From Streptomyces spirodelae (GTDB lineage Bacteria > Actinomycetota > Actinomycetes > Streptomycetales > Streptomycetaceae), in the NCBI RefSeq assembly GCF_017676385.1, contig NZ_JAFFZN010000011.1, forward strand, positions 142,484 through 206,483: a stretch of 64,000 nt of DNA, read 5' to 3'. Positions 16,245 through 25,412 of the stretch are shown piece after piece (position 1 is the first letter of the stretch; every line of letters starts with the position of its first letter). The notes beneath the pieces were generated by a model. It was not told the DNA's origin and did no database searches. It saw only the letters and a list, made by a program, of their open reading frames with translations. The position numbers and the translations under genes were made by a program.

Positions 16245-16281
16245 AGTCCTTAGCCTAACTCATTACCCGGTCTAAAGACTA
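16244..16281. promoter_or_regulatory. Inverted repeat at the marR start (candidate operator)
   Basis: TAGTCCTTAG (16244-16253) and CTAAAGACTA (16272-16281) are inverted copies with one mismatch, spaced 18 bp. They span the start codon and promoter-proximal region of marR in an AT-rich patch. The position suits MarR autorepression. Confidence 0.5.
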
Positions 16282-16371
16282 CTGGGTTTACCCGGCAGGG
16301 GCTCACACGTACGAGTGAGTCGGTACACGTTCGCCGGACAGCGGGCGGGGTGCGTTCGCGACCGTTGTCGT

Positions 16372-16623
16372 ATGAACAGCCTTACTCCGCCGTGTGACAA
16401 CGACCACCACGAGCAGCCCGAGTCCCAGGTGCTCAGCCTGCGGATAGAGGCCGCCCTCTTCGAGCGGCTGAACGGCCACGCCGCGAAACGCGGAATGAGC
16501 GTCCAGGACTATGTGGTCCGGACGCTCGTCCGCGACGACTTCGACGAGCGCTTCAAGGCGTCGGTCGAGCGGACCGAGCGGTTCTACGGCCACTCGGTCC
16601 GCAGCAGCGGGGGCCTCGCCTGA
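16372..16623 (+). CDS. Ribbon-helix-helix antitoxin-like protein
   Basis: 83 residues from ATG 16372. After a polar N-terminus it has a ribbon-helix-helix fold: a strand VLSLRIEAALFERL, then HAAKRGMSVQDYVVRTLVRD. This is as in CopG/Arc or HicB-like DNA-binding proteins. No toxin gene is adjacent, since the next gene is a convergent permease 9 nt away. A role as an orphan regulator is as likely as an antitoxin. Confidence 0.7.
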   Translation: MNSLTPPCDNDHHEQPESQVLSLRIEAALFERLNGHAAKRGMSVQDYVVRTLVRDDFDERFKASVERTERFYGHSVRSSGGLA

Positions 16624-16632
16624 CCCCCGGTC

Positions 16633-18111
16633 TCACTTGACGCCGAGAGCCTGCTCGATCGGGTCCAGCAGGAAGTAGACGAGGAAGCACAGCCCGACCA
16701 CGTTCAGCAGCCAGGGGATCTCCCGTGCCCGGCCGACCGCCGCCCGCAGCACGATGAACGAGATCACGCCGATGCCGATGCCGTTGGTGATGCTGTAGGT
16801 GAACGGCATCGAGATGACGGTGAGAAAGGCCGGAACGGCGACGGTGGAGTCGGCCCAGTCGATCTCCCGCACGTTGGACGCCATGATCAGGAAACCGACG
16901 ATCAGCAGCGCGGGCGTCGCCGCCTGCGAGGGCACGACCTTCGCCAGGGGGGTGAAGATCAGCGCGAGCAGGAAGAGCCCGCCCGTCAGGACATTGGCAA
17001 GACCGGTGCGCGCGCCCTCACCGACACCGGCGGTGGACTCCGCGAAGCAGGTGTTGGCCGAGCACGAGCCGAAGCCGCCGGCCGCCACCCCGACACCGTC
17101 CATGAACAGGATGCGGCCCATCCGGGGCAGCTGCCCGTGTGCCCGGTCGTCGGCAAGACCGCTCTCCTCGCCGACGCCGATGATCGTGCCCATCGCGTCG
17201 AAGAAGCCCGACAGCAGCACGGTGAACACGAACAGGCAGCCCGTCAGCCAGCCCACCTCGTGGAATCCGCCGAACAGGCTGATGTCCCCGATCAGGCCGA
17301 AGTCGGGACTGCTGACCACCGAGTCCGGCAGCGCGGGCACCGAGAGGCCCCAGGCCGCGTCGGGGATCTCGGCCACGGCGTTGATCACGATGGCGAGGAC
17401 GGCGCCGGCCACGATGCCGATGAGGATGGCGCCCCGCGTCCTGCGCACCGTCAGCACGAACATCAATATCAGCCCGATGACGAACACCAGCACGGGCCAG
17501 CCCTGGAGCCGCCCGTCCACGCCGAGGCCCAGCGGGACGCTGGTGTGCGCCTTGTCCGGGTTGCGGGTGACGAAGCCGGAGTCGACCAGGCCGATCAGCG
17601 AGAGGAACAGGCCGATACCGATCGCGATGGCACGGCGCAGCCCATTGGGGATGGCGTCCATCACCCGCTGCCGCAGACCGGAGGCGACCAGGATCATCAG
17701 CACGATCCCGGCGAGCACCACCATGCCCATGGCGTCGGGCCAGCTCATCTTGGGCGCGAGCTGGAGCGCGACCACGGCGTTGATGCCCAGCCCCGCGGCG
17801 AGCGCGATGGGCACATTGCCGATGACGCCCATCAGCAGGGTGGTGAGTCCGGCCATCAGCGCGGTGGCCGTCACCAGCTGCCCGTTGTCCAGGTGCTGCT
17901 GGTACTTGTCCTCGCCCGCCCCGAGGATGATCGGGTTCAGCACGATGATGTACGCCATCGCGAAGAACGTGGCCAGTCCGCCCCGCAGCTCACGGCCGAC
18001 GGTCGAGCCGCGCTCCGAGATCTGGAAGAAGCGGTCCAGTGCGGACGGGGAAGCGGGCGGGGTCCCCTGCGGGGCTCCCTCGGAATCGACCGGGCCGGCC
18101 GAAGCGGACAT
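16633..18111 (-). CDS. NCS2 purine permease
   Basis: 492 residues from ATG 18111, with 12-14 hydrophobic helices. Family signatures are ELRGGLATFFAMAYIIVLNP near the N-terminus and GVGVAAGGFGSCSANTCFAEST in the middle, the AzgA/PbuG-type guanine/hypoxanthine/adenine proton symporter pattern. It sits beside the DUF2530 gene, a common Streptomyces arrangement. No purine riboswitch was recognised in the 259-bp divergent region upstream. Confidence 0.9.
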   Translation of the reverse strand: MSASAGPVDSEGAPQGTPPASPSALDRFFQISERGSTVGRELRGGLATFFAMAYIIVLNPIILGAGEDKYQQHLDNGQLVTATALMAGLTTLLMGVIGNVPIALAAGLGINAVVALQLAPKMSWPDAMGMVVLAGIVLMILVASGLRQRVMDAIPNGLRRAIAIGIGLFLSLIGLVDSGFVTRNPDKAHTSVPLGLGVDGRLQGWPVLVFVIGLILMFVLTVRRTRGAILIGIVAGAVLAIVINAVAEIPDAAWGLSVPALPDSVVSSPDFGLIGDISLFGGFHEVGWLTGCLFVFTVLLSGFFDAMGTIIGVGEESGLADDRAHGQLPRMGRILFMDGVGVAAGGFGSCSANTCFAESTAGVGEGARTGLANVLTGGLFLLALIFTPLAKVVPSQAATPALLIVGFLIMASNVREIDWADSTVAVPAFLTVISMPFTYSITNGIGIGVISFIVLRAAVGRAREIPWLLNVVGLCFLVYFLLDPIEQALGVK

Positions 18112-18370
18112 GCGTGACCTCGGGTTGGTGCGGGTGCGTACTGCTACGCGCTGGTACGGGTGCCCGCCGGAACGGGCCTGAGGCTGGGGCAACCGGATCA
18201 GCTTGGTGCATCGCACGAAAAAAACCGGCCACCGCCAGACCGATTCAGTATGAACAACCGAACGGGTTGATCGCCAACTCCGCCCCCCGCCCCCGGCACC
18301 GCCGCTGCCCCCGGCACCGCCTCGCTAGGCTGGAGCCGGGGAACAGGCGAGAGACGAGGGAGCCGGGGCG

Positions 18371-18631
18371 ATGAGCCTGATGGACAGATGGACCAGCGGC
18401 GAGCGCGAGGCGCCCGAGCCGCTGGAGGGCAACGTCGTCGCCACCGTCGTCACCGGCACGCTGGTGTGGCTCTTGCTGCTCCTGGTGCAGCTCCCCTTCT
18501 ACGGCTGGTTCGCCGACCACGGCCACACCTGGTGGCTGTGGACCTGCGCCGCCGGCGCGGCACTGGGCTGCGTGGGCATCTGGTACGTACGAGCCAGGGA
18601 CAAGGCCATCAAGCGCGCCCAGGGAGACTGA
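18371..18631 (+). CDS. DUF2530 membrane protein
   Basis: 86 residues starting ATG 18371. Two transmembrane helices (TVVTGTLVWLLLLLVQLPFY and WWLWTCAAGAALGCVGIWYV) are separated by a GWFADHGH loop, with a basic C-terminal tail. This is the DUF2530 pattern. It is divergent from the purine permease. A TAGGCT at 18326-18331 could be the -10 element. Function unknown. Confidence 0.85.
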   Translation: MSLMDRWTSGEREAPEPLEGNVVATVVTGTLVWLLLLLVQLPFYGWFADHGHTWWLWTCAAGAALGCVGIWYVRARDKAIKRAQGD

Positions 18632-18685
18632 CAGCGCCACGGCGCGTGCGGCGCACCCCCCTCCCGGCGCGGGCGCAGGCACCGT

Positions 18686-18722
18686 AACGTCGGAACATGA
18701 CGTGAACGTCGGAACATGACGT
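18686..18722 (+). repeat. Tandem palindromic 18-mer
   Basis: AACGTCGGAACATGACGT occurs twice (18686-18703 and 18705-18722), separated by one base. Each copy contains the inverted repeat ACGTC-N7-GACGT. The arrangement looks like paired operator sites in the gap between DUF2530 and the metallothionein-like gene. The second copy contains the ATG of a 38-codon frame. Confidence 0.65.
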
Positions 18723-18832
18723 ACGCGCGCGAAGGTCTCACCAGCGACGAGTCGGCGGTTGCGGTGGCGGCCGTCGCGGGCGTCCTGCTGGAAGTGGCCT
18801 GGCGGCCGGCGGCCGGGAAGCTGTCCGGGTAG
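18716..18832 (+). CDS. Possible 38-residue peptide
   Basis: ATG 18716 to TAG 18832 encodes 38 residues (MTYAREGLTSDESAVAVAAV...) with a hydrophobic Ala/Val core. It has no good ribosome-binding site and begins inside the second palindromic repeat. It may be a remnant or not translated. Listed because the gap otherwise has no gene. Confidence 0.25.
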   Translation: MTYAREGLTSDESAVAVAAVAGVLLEVAWRPAAGKLSG

Positions 18833-18870
18833 GTCCCGCGCGGCTTCCCGGCCCGCCCTGCCGGGGGCGC

Positions 18871-19107
18871 TTACGGCGCGCTGTCCGCCAGTTGGGTGCG
18901 CCCCTGGGCGCGGGCGCAGTGTGCGCAGCAGTAGTAGTGGCCCTCCGACTCCATGCCGTGCCCCAGGATGCGGCAGCCGCAGTTCTCGCACACGGGCGCC
19001 ATCTTGTGGGCCGCGCACTCCAGGCAGTCGAACACGTGCACCTGTCCCGCGGCGCGGACCTCGAAGGTGTGGGGGTAGTCGTTGTCACAGACCTCGCAGA
19101 CGGGCAT
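18871..19107 (-). CDS. Prokaryotic metallothionein-like Zn protein
   Basis: 78 residues from ATG 19107 with AAGGAG in good position. It carries many Cys/His ligands in metal-binding pairs: VCEVCDNDY, FDCLECAAHKM, VCENCGCRI, HYYCCAHC. This is the arrangement of the small actinobacterial proteins annotated as metallothionein or zinc-ribbon protein. It probably binds zinc; storage, sensing or structural roles are not separable from sequence. Upstream, a ~20-bp unit (TCGGGTGCTGAGCCGGCAC) is repeated in tandem. Confidence 0.8.
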   Translation of the reverse strand: MPVCEVCDNDYPHTFEVRAAGQVHVFDCLECAAHKMAPVCENCGCRILGHGMESEGHYYCCAHCARAQGRTQLADSAP

Positions 19108-19466
19108 GGACTCTCCTTGGTTCGGGTGCTGAGCCGGCACGGATCGGGTGCTGAGCCAGCACATCGTTACCCCGCACGCCCCGGCCCTGACCCGGCCTCA
19201 GCCAGCCGGGCGCACCCGTTGGAGGCACCGGCGGGGACGCCGCGCGGAGGCACCGGCGGAGGCACCGGCGGGGACGCCGCTCGGAGACGCCTGCGCGGGG
19301 AATTCCGGCCCTGAATTCACGAAATCATCTCGGGAACAATTGAACTGAACCCTCGGATAGAAAAGCCGAGTTGAAAATCTACGCGCGATGCGGCAAGAAT
19401 TCGCGGCACCGAATCCGCGGCGTCGAATCCGCGATTCCTTCCCGTCCCCCCACAAGGAGAATTCAG
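19108..19466. other. Intergenic region with direct repeats
   Basis: 359 bp between divergent genes. It contains two copies of GTGCTGAGCC(G/A)GCAC (19126-19160). It also holds an array of GGAGGCACCGGCGG units (19218-19285), and an AT-richer stretch (19300-19450) with several GAATTC and GAATCCGCG repeats. The AT-rich part is probably the promoter and leader of the lipoprotein gene. The Shine-Dalgarno AAGGAG is at 19454. Confidence 0.5.
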
Positions 19467-20822
19467 ATGTCCCGCTCCCGTACTGCGGCCCTCGCCGCCG
19501 CGGCCCTCTCGGTTGCCCTGGCCGTCACCGGCTGCGGCCCGGACGACTCCGGCGACGGGGGCGGCGAAGCTGCGGCCGCCGACTCGGCCCCGGAGGCGAA
19601 GCTGGCGCACAAGGTGCCGATGGCCAAGGTGTCCGAGCTGGCCCACGCAAAGGGAATGTGGGTGACCGAGAAGAATTTTGTGAAGGCCGATGTGAAGAAG
19701 ATCGTCGGCTATCCGCGGGCCGGTGGGGCGCCTGCCTGGACGGTGCCGCTGACCGGTGAGACCTGCTGGACCTCGCCCGAGCCGACGAAGGACGGACTGA
19801 TAGCCGTCGTCTACGAGAACGGCAAGTCGAACTCGGTCTGCACCGAGGTCGGCGTCATCGACCTCAAGCAGGGCAAGATGCTCTGGCACCGGCAGGCGAT
19901 GGAGAGCGGCTCCGCCGTGATGTTCGACGAGGTGACCATCGGCAACGGCACCGTCGCCGCCGCAGGCACCAGCGGCAGTGCGGGGTGGACCGTCGGCGGC
20001 AAGCAGCTGTGGGGTCCTTCCTCGGACGCGCGCTGCCCGGCCGAGGGGTACGCCGGAAGCGACGAGAAGCTGATCGCCGTCCGCGACTGCGGTACGACGG
20101 ACAGCCCCCGGCTCAAGGTGCAGACCGTCAACCCCCGCACCCGCGCCGCCACCTCCACCTTCTCACTGCCCGCCGGTACGGAGAACGTGCACGTGGTCTC
20201 CACCGACCCGCTGGTGCTTGCCGCCGACGACGGCAAGGCGCAGGGCGGCTCGGGCGTCTCCCGGTTCCTGTCCGTCGACGACAGCGCGGCACGCGGCCGG
20301 CAGCTCGCCGACATCCCGGCCAAGGGCGGGAAGTACGGCAAGTACAACGCGGACTGCCCGGCCACCGAGGTGACCGACTGTCAGAACATCGCAGTCGGCA
20401 AGGAGACCGGCGTGCTGTACCTGGGTACGGACAAGCCGCTGAAGTCCGGCTCCGAGGCGGACAACGACATCGTCGCCATCGACCTGCGGACGGGTAAGCG
20501 CAAGGCGCACGTCGAAGGCACCGACGCCGGTGAGATGTCGCCCATCGGTCTCGACAAGAGCGGCAATGTGCTCGTCTACCAGAAGGCCAACATGTACCGC
20601 GAAGAGGGCGGCGCGGTGTGGCAGCTCGACGCCCGCACCCTGAAGAAGAAGCCGCTGCTGCGGAACGAGGGCTCCGCCTACAAGACGGAGACCTCGTTCG
20701 AGATCGGCGACTCCCGCGTGCTGTACTCCGCCGGGCGGCTGTACCTGGGCCACGACGACGCCAGCAAGCCCTCCACCGGAGGGCCCACCCCGCTGGCGGT
20801 CGTCTACAGCACCAAGGGCTGA
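19467..20822 (+). CDS. Lipoprotein, PQQ/beta-propeller-like
   Basis: 451 residues from ATG 19467. A lipoprotein signal peptide ends in a lipobox (LAVTGC), so the protein is anchored on the outer membrane face. The body has repeated strand units such as GVIDLKQGKMLWHRQ and VAIDLRTGKRKAH that look like PQQ-type propeller blades without a catalytic motif. Similar proteins in Streptomyces are envelope proteins of unknown role. Cys pairs (GETCWTS, NSVCTEV, DCPATEVTDC) may form disulfides. Confidence 0.75.
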   Translation: MSRSRTAALAAAALSVALAVTGCGPDDSGDGGGEAAAADSAPEAKLAHKVPMAKVSELAHAKGMWVTEKNFVKADVKKIVGYPRAGGAPAWTVPLTGETCWTSPEPTKDGLIAVVYENGKSNSVCTEVGVIDLKQGKMLWHRQAMESGSAVMFDEVTIGNGTVAAAGTSGSAGWTVGGKQLWGPSSDARCPAEGYAGSDEKLIAVRDCGTTDSPRLKVQTVNPRTRAATSTFSLPAGTENVHVVSTDPLVLAADDGKAQGGSGVSRFLSVDDSAARGRQLADIPAKGGKYGKYNADCPATEVTDCQNIAVGKETGVLYLGTDKPLKSGSEADNDIVAIDLRTGKRKAHVEGTDAGEMSPIGLDKSGNVLVYQKANMYREEGGAVWQLDARTLKKKPLLRNEGSAYKTETSFEIGDSRVLYSAGRLYLGHDDASKPSTGGPTPLAVVYSTKG

Positions 20823-20835
20823 CCGCGTCGTCCGC

Positions 20836-23800
20836 TCAGTCGAACCAGCGGGCCGCGGCCAGCTCCGCAGCCCGCTCCGGGTCCTCCAGCAGCGCCGTGA
20901 CCTCGAAGCGGCGGGGCCAGGCGCCGGCCGACCAGGCGAGCGCCGAGGCGAGCCCTTCGAGGGTGGCGGCGTGCAGGGTGCCGTCGGGGGTGCGGCGCCA
21001 GTCGAGGTCCACACCGCCGATGGTCAGCTCCTCGTGCTCGCGGTAGCGGTCCGGAACCTTTGGCAGCAGTTCCCGTACGACGGCGGGCACCTCGCGCTCG
21101 GTGCCCGCCGACTCGGGCACCAGATGCGCGACGGCCTCGCTCGCGCACCGCACCTCCAGCAGGGCGGCCAGCTCTCCGGCGTCGGGCGGCGTGACCGGCA
21201 GCAGTGGCCGCTCCCCCACCAGCAGGAGGGCGTCGGGGGCGTCGGCGATCAGCGCCTCGGCCGCGTCCACGACGACCGTCCTGCCCTCCCGCACCGCACG
21301 CAGTTCGTCGGGCAGCGTCACCTCAGCAGGGTCGAGCCCCGCGGTGGCCAGCATGGTGTAGAGCCCGTGCAACTGGGTGGGCTCGACGTCCGATTCCGGG
21401 TCGGCCAGCCTGCGCAGCAGTTCGGCGGGGCCGCCCGGCTCCGCCACCAGTGCGGCGGCGGTGGTACGGACGCCGAGCGCGCGCAGCACCCCCTCGTCGG
21501 TGACGTCGCCCGGGTCGGCCTCCTCGTACAGCCCGCGCAGCAGCGGGTCGGCGCCGGCCGCGCGCAGGCCGGCCGGGCGGCGGCCGTCCAGGACCGGATG
21601 GCCGCGCAGCCACCAGGCGGTGTACGGGCGTACATCGGTGACCGTGCCGTCGCCGAGCCGCACCCGCACCGGCGCGGTCAGCGCGTCCCGCAGCGGCGGC
21701 CGCGCCAGCATCGCCAGCGCCTGGGGCCAGTGCGCGTCGTCCACCAGGTCCAGGTCGCGTACGGCCACGAACTCGACGGCCACCGGGGGCACGGAGGCCG
21801 CGGCCTCGTCGGTGTGGCCGTCGGCCGCCAGCTGGTCGAGCACGTCCTCGCACCACACGTCCACGGCGTCCAGCAGCCCGGGGTCGTCCGGCTCGGGGTG
21901 GTCGCCGTCGCGGGGCTCGAAGCCGTCCGGGTCGAGCACCACGTCCTCGGCGCGTACGAGTGCGAAGTCCGCCTGTACGCCGACGGCCGTCAGCGGCTGC
22001 TCGCCCCAGCGTTCGGCCAGCTCCGCGTCGCACGCCGCCAGCTCGCCCTCGTGCAGGACCCGGGCGAACGGGGAGCCCGGATAGACCAGTTCGGCGGCCG
22101 GTGCCGGCTCGCCGTCCTCGTCGGGCAGCGCCAGAGCGCCCAGCCACGGTTCGTCGCCGGGCGCCAGACGCGCGTCACGGACGAGGCCCAGGACGGTCTC
22201 GGCCAGCTCGTCCGGGTCCAGCGCTCCGGTGTCGGCACTGTCGTCCCACGCCTCCTCGGCGTCCAGCGAGGCGGCGACCGCGGCCCGCACCTGCGGTGTC
22301 GTCAGCACGGCGCGCGGGGTGGCGGGCGTGGCGCCCAGCCGCTCCAGCAGCGGATGAACGGCGTCCGGGTGCGCCGCCTTCAGCCCCAGGCGAGCGAGCT
22401 TCTCAGCGGGTACGGCGCCGTCCGGCAGCGGCAGCAGCACATGGCGCGGCCCGACCGCCGTACGCGCGTCGGCCAGCGGCACCGGCAGCCCGGTCAGCCG
22501 CTCCGGGTCGACGCCGGCCAGCGAGTCGTACAGCCGCCACCACCAGCCCGGCTCCCGCTCCACGCCGGTGAGCCGGTCCACGGCCTCGCCCAGCGGGATG
22601 CGGGGGACCTCCAGCACCCGCAGCTCGGTGCGGCGCTCCAGCCCGGCGGGCAGCAGGCTGGGGAAGAGTTCGGCCAGTACGGCGACTGTCGCGGCGCCCG
22701 CACCCTCGACGATCTCGGCGTCGCGGGGCCGCAGCGCGTACGGCTCGCCGGCCTCCCCCTCGCCCTCGATGCCGTCGGGGCCGTCGGCGCCGCCGGTGGC
22801 CGCGCTCGCCAGGAACGGAACGTCCGGCAGCCGCTCCAGCACCATGGCGCGCAGCTCGCCGTCGAGCTCGCCCGCGCCCAGCGGGCCTGGCACCAGGTCG
22901 ACGGTGCTGGTGGCGACCGGCCGCCAGTCGCGCAGCAGCGCGGCGTAGGCGTCGGCGGCGCGGGTCAGCAGAAAACGGGTCAGCGGCCCGGGCGCCACAT
23001 GACGCCTGGTGGGCTCCAGCGGGAACGAGGCCAGCAGCAGTGCGGGGAAGCCGACCGGCTCGTCGGTGGGCGTCGGCGCGTGCAGGCACGCGGCCGTACG
23101 CGGCTTGGCGGGCGCTCCCTCGTCGTCCACCGGCACCGCCCAGGTCACCGACCAGGTGGGACGAGCACGCTCCTCCACCGGCCGGTCGGCGAGGAGTTCC
23201 GGGCCGGCGATGCCGCTGTCCTGCGCCAGCCGCCACCGGGTGCTGCCGGCGGCGGAGTCCTCGATCCGGACGCAGCCGCCCTCCGCGCGCCGGGTGAGGG
23301 TGCGGGCCGGTCCCTCACCGGTCTCGATGACGACCTCGGCCAGGCCGGGCAGCGCCAGCAGCAGCGCGTCGTCCACGGCCGCCAGCAGCCGCCGGGCCAG
23401 CGAGAGCGCCGCCTCGTCCCGCAGCGGGAGCAGCACGGCGGTGTCGTACCCGGCGGGCACCACGGACGGCTCGTAACGGGCGGGGAACGGCAGCCGCAGC
23501 AGCGGCACATGCGCCTCACGGCGGTCGAACTCGGCCGCCAGTTCGGGGTTGGCGGTGGCGGCCCGTCGGGTCAGCTCGCGGGCCTCGGCCAGCGACCAGC
23601 GCACACCGTCACCCTCCGAAGTGGTGACGGCGGGCTCGTCGGTGACGGCCAGCACGGCGGAGAAACCGACCCCGAAGCGGCCCACCGCGCCCCGGTCGGT
23701 CTCGGCGCGCTTGGCCGAGGCGCGCAGTGTGGACAGCGACTCGACACCCGCGGCGTCCAGCGGCTCCCCCGTGTTGGCGGCGGTCAGCGTCCCGTCGGCG

Positions 23801-24006
23801 AGGGTGAGCCGGAGCCGCCCCGGTGTGCCCGCGCGGGCTGCGGCGTCCGCGGCGTTCTGAGCCAGCTCCACCACCAGGCGGTCGCGGTAGCCGCCCAGTG
23901 CGAGGTCCTGCTCGGCGTTGGCGTCCTCCCGGAAGCGGGCGCTGGACGCCTTCCAGGCGTCCAGCACGCTTTGCCGCAGTCGTTCGGTCCCGAACGTGTC
24001 CGTCAC
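20836..24006 (-). CDS. Sacsin/Hsp90-type GHKL ATPase, 1056 aa
   Basis: Starts at GTG 24006 with GAGGAGG upstream; the frame runs on to 24084 but without family-like residues. The N-terminal ~200 residues are a GHKL (Hsp90-like) ATP-binding domain: N-box LVVELAQNAADAA with the Mg-ligand Asn, and glycine box GAVGRFGVGFSAVL. The remaining ~850 residues are acidic, Ala/Leu-rich and unlike known catalytic domains. NCBI calls such proteins sacsin N-terminal ATP-binding-like. A chaperone or conformational ATPase role is inference. It is a conserved Streptomyces gene next to DUF3027. Confidence 0.85.
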   Translation of the reverse strand: MTDTFGTERLRQSVLDAWKASSARFREDANAEQDLALGGYRDRLVVELAQNAADAAARAGTPGRLRLTLADGTLTAANTGEPLDAAGVESLSTLRASAKRAETDRGAVGRFGVGFSAVLAVTDEPAVTTSEGDGVRWSLAEARELTRRAATANPELAAEFDRREAHVPLLRLPFPARYEPSVVPAGYDTAVLLPLRDEAALSLARRLLAAVDDALLLALPGLAEVVIETGEGPARTLTRRAEGGCVRIEDSAAGSTRWRLAQDSGIAGPELLADRPVEERARPTWSVTWAVPVDDEGAPAKPRTAACLHAPTPTDEPVGFPALLLASFPLEPTRRHVAPGPLTRFLLTRAADAYAALLRDWRPVATSTVDLVPGPLGAGELDGELRAMVLERLPDVPFLASAATGGADGPDGIEGEGEAGEPYALRPRDAEIVEGAGAATVAVLAELFPSLLPAGLERRTELRVLEVPRIPLGEAVDRLTGVEREPGWWWRLYDSLAGVDPERLTGLPVPLADARTAVGPRHVLLPLPDGAVPAEKLARLGLKAAHPDAVHPLLERLGATPATPRAVLTTPQVRAAVAASLDAEEAWDDSADTGALDPDELAETVLGLVRDARLAPGDEPWLGALALPDEDGEPAPAAELVYPGSPFARVLHEGELAACDAELAERWGEQPLTAVGVQADFALVRAEDVVLDPDGFEPRDGDHPEPDDPGLLDAVDVWCEDVLDQLAADGHTDEAAASVPPVAVEFVAVRDLDLVDDAHWPQALAMLARPPLRDALTAPVRVRLGDGTVTDVRPYTAWWLRGHPVLDGRRPAGLRAAGADPLLRGLYEEADPGDVTDEGVLRALGVRTTAAALVAEPGGPAELLRRLADPESDVEPTQLHGLYTMLATAGLDPAEVTLPDELRAVREGRTVVVDAAEALIADAPDALLLVGERPLLPVTPPDAGELAALLEVRCASEAVAHLVPESAGTEREVPAVVRELLPKVPDRYREHEELTIGGVDLDWRRTPDGTLHAATLEGLASALAWSAGAWPRRFEVTALLEDPERAAELAAARWFD

Positions 24007-24121
24007 GGCGTCGGCCTCCTCGGCATGTTCATCCCGTCCCCTTGAGCCGTCCCCCACGGCGAAAGGGAAGGCTACGGCACGCATCGCCGTAGCCCTGCGG
24101 GCCGTCTGCCGACTGCGGCTA

Positions 24122-24185
24122 CGTCATGGCTTGGGGGCACCACCCGGCCGGAGGCTGGAGGAGCAGTTCCCCGCGCCCCTTACGG
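24122..24185 (-). repeat. Dispersed 3'-end repeat, copy B
   Basis: About 64 bp that are the reverse complement of copy A (12181-12243) with about four differences. It lies 9 bp beyond the stop of the minus-strand DUF3027 gene and in that gene's sense. The core GCAGTTCCCCGCGCCCCTTA recurs in shortened form at 29126-29157. Confidence 0.75.
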
Positions 24186-24194
24186 GCGCAGCCC

Positions 24195-25028
24195 TCAGTC
24201 CCCGAAGGGGTCGGCGACCGTTTCATCGATGACGGGCGGCGGAGGCTGCGGAGCCTTCGGCATGACGGCGGCCTCCGAATGGCCCCCGCAGCCGAAGCCG
24301 AGGGAGACGACGTGGCCGTCGGCGGGGCTGTACTCATTCGAGCAGACCCCGAACGCCTGCCGCAGCGACCCCGCCAGCGGCACCAGGAAGCCACAGCTCA
24401 TACAACTGGCCGGAGCCGCCTGGGCCATCGGCGTCTTCGGGCCGTGGGACTCCTCCCAGCGGTCGGCCGCAGCGTGCAGCCCGTACCGGGAGAGCACCCG
24501 CGGCCGTCCCATGCCCAGTTCCTCGGCGACGGCGCCGACGGCGGCGCGCGAGTGCCCCCGCGCCTCGGGCTGTTCCTCGGCGACAGCCGAATCCGGCGGC
24601 GGCGCGTCCGCTCCCGAGTAGCCGGGCTCCAGCCGCAGGTCGTCGGCGTCGGTCGGGAGCAGATCGCCGGGCCCCAGGTCGCCGGGGCGCAGCCGCTCGC
24701 TCCAGGGCACCCACTCGGGGGCCAGCAGCGCGTCGGGGCCTGGCACCAGCACGGACTCGTCGACGGTGACGTTCTTGGCGCGGGAGGCCCGCGCGACGGT
24801 CACCGCCCAGCGCCAGCCCCGGTACCCGGGCTCCTGCGCCTCGAAGAAGTGGGTGACCACTCGGTCCGCGTGGGGGTCAGGGACGGCTTCGAGCCACGCG
24901 CCGGCAGTGCCCGGCGCGGCCGCTTCCTCGGCTGCGGCACGGGCCAGCTCGACAGCCTCGGCACACAGTCGGTCGGGGGCGCGCCGGCTCCGCGCGCCAC
25001 GGCTCGTACTCCGCGTCGCGGCACTCAT
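24195..25028 (-). CDS. DUF3027 family protein
   Basis: 277 residues matching DUF3027: an N-terminal helix with LCAEAVELARAAAEE, the aromatic motif PGYRGWRWAVTVARA, and a C-terminal Cys-containing section (CMSCGFLVPLAGSL, VCSNEYSPADG, GFGCGGHSEA). The Cys/His spacing suggests a metal-binding end. It lies beside the sacsin-like ATPase and divergent from an MFS gene, a syntenic Streptomyces arrangement. Function unknown. Confidence 0.85.
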   Translation of the reverse strand: MSAATRSTSRGARSRRAPDRLCAEAVELARAAAEEAAAPGTAGAWLEAVPDPHADRVVTHFFEAQEPGYRGWRWAVTVARASRAKNVTVDESVLVPGPDALLAPEWVPWSERLRPGDLGPGDLLPTDADDLRLEPGYSGADAPPPDSAVAEEQPEARGHSRAAVGAVAEELGMGRPRVLSRYGLHAAADRWEESHGPKTPMAQAAPASCMSCGFLVPLAGSLRQAFGVCSNEYSPADGHVVSLGFGCGGHSEAAVMPKAPQPPPPVIDETVADPFGD

Positions 25029-25412
25029 GCAGCACTCACAAGAATCGTCTCTCCTACGCCGTCGCGCCGTTGTCGGCGTGCGCTGCCCGTACGGCCACGA
25101 GTGGAGGGGCGGGGTCGGGGACGGAGCGGGACCGGGTGGCCGCTGCGACGTCCGCGCCCGCGCTCAAAGGCCATACGGTGCGCACCGTTCACCCACGCTA
25201 CCCCACAGGGTCACCCGGGGAATCCGCAGCCAGCCGTCCCCGCCCCCGGCAGGAGCCGACGGCGCCCCCGACAGGAGCCGACAGCGGGGGGACGACAACG
25301 GGGTGACAAGGGGACGGCGAGGGGACGGCAAGGGGACGGCAAGGAGAGACCACAAGGAGAGGAGACGTGGCGGAAAGGAACTGAACGGCGCGTTTCGGGG
25401 CACACTGACGGC
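25029..25412. other. Divergent intergenic region with an 11-bp tandem repeat
   Basis: 384 bp between DUF3027 and the MFS gene. Two near-copies of CAGGAGCCGACGGC occur at 25250-25285. Around 25312-25350 a G/A-rich 11-bp unit (AGGGGACGGCA) is repeated about three times, ending in AAGGAGAG. No convincing open frame uses this part. It should contain both promoters. Confidence 0.5.

Noticed and set aside
18112..18370. Purine riboswitch upstream of the NCS2 permease
   Set aside because: No conserved purine-aptamer core or paired stems could be recognised in the divergent region.
20971..24045. A 1024-codon + strand open frame opposite the sacsin-like gene
   Set aside because: Antisense shadow: composition is His/Arg/Gln/Gly-rich, no start signal, no recognisable domain, while the minus strand has GHKL motifs.
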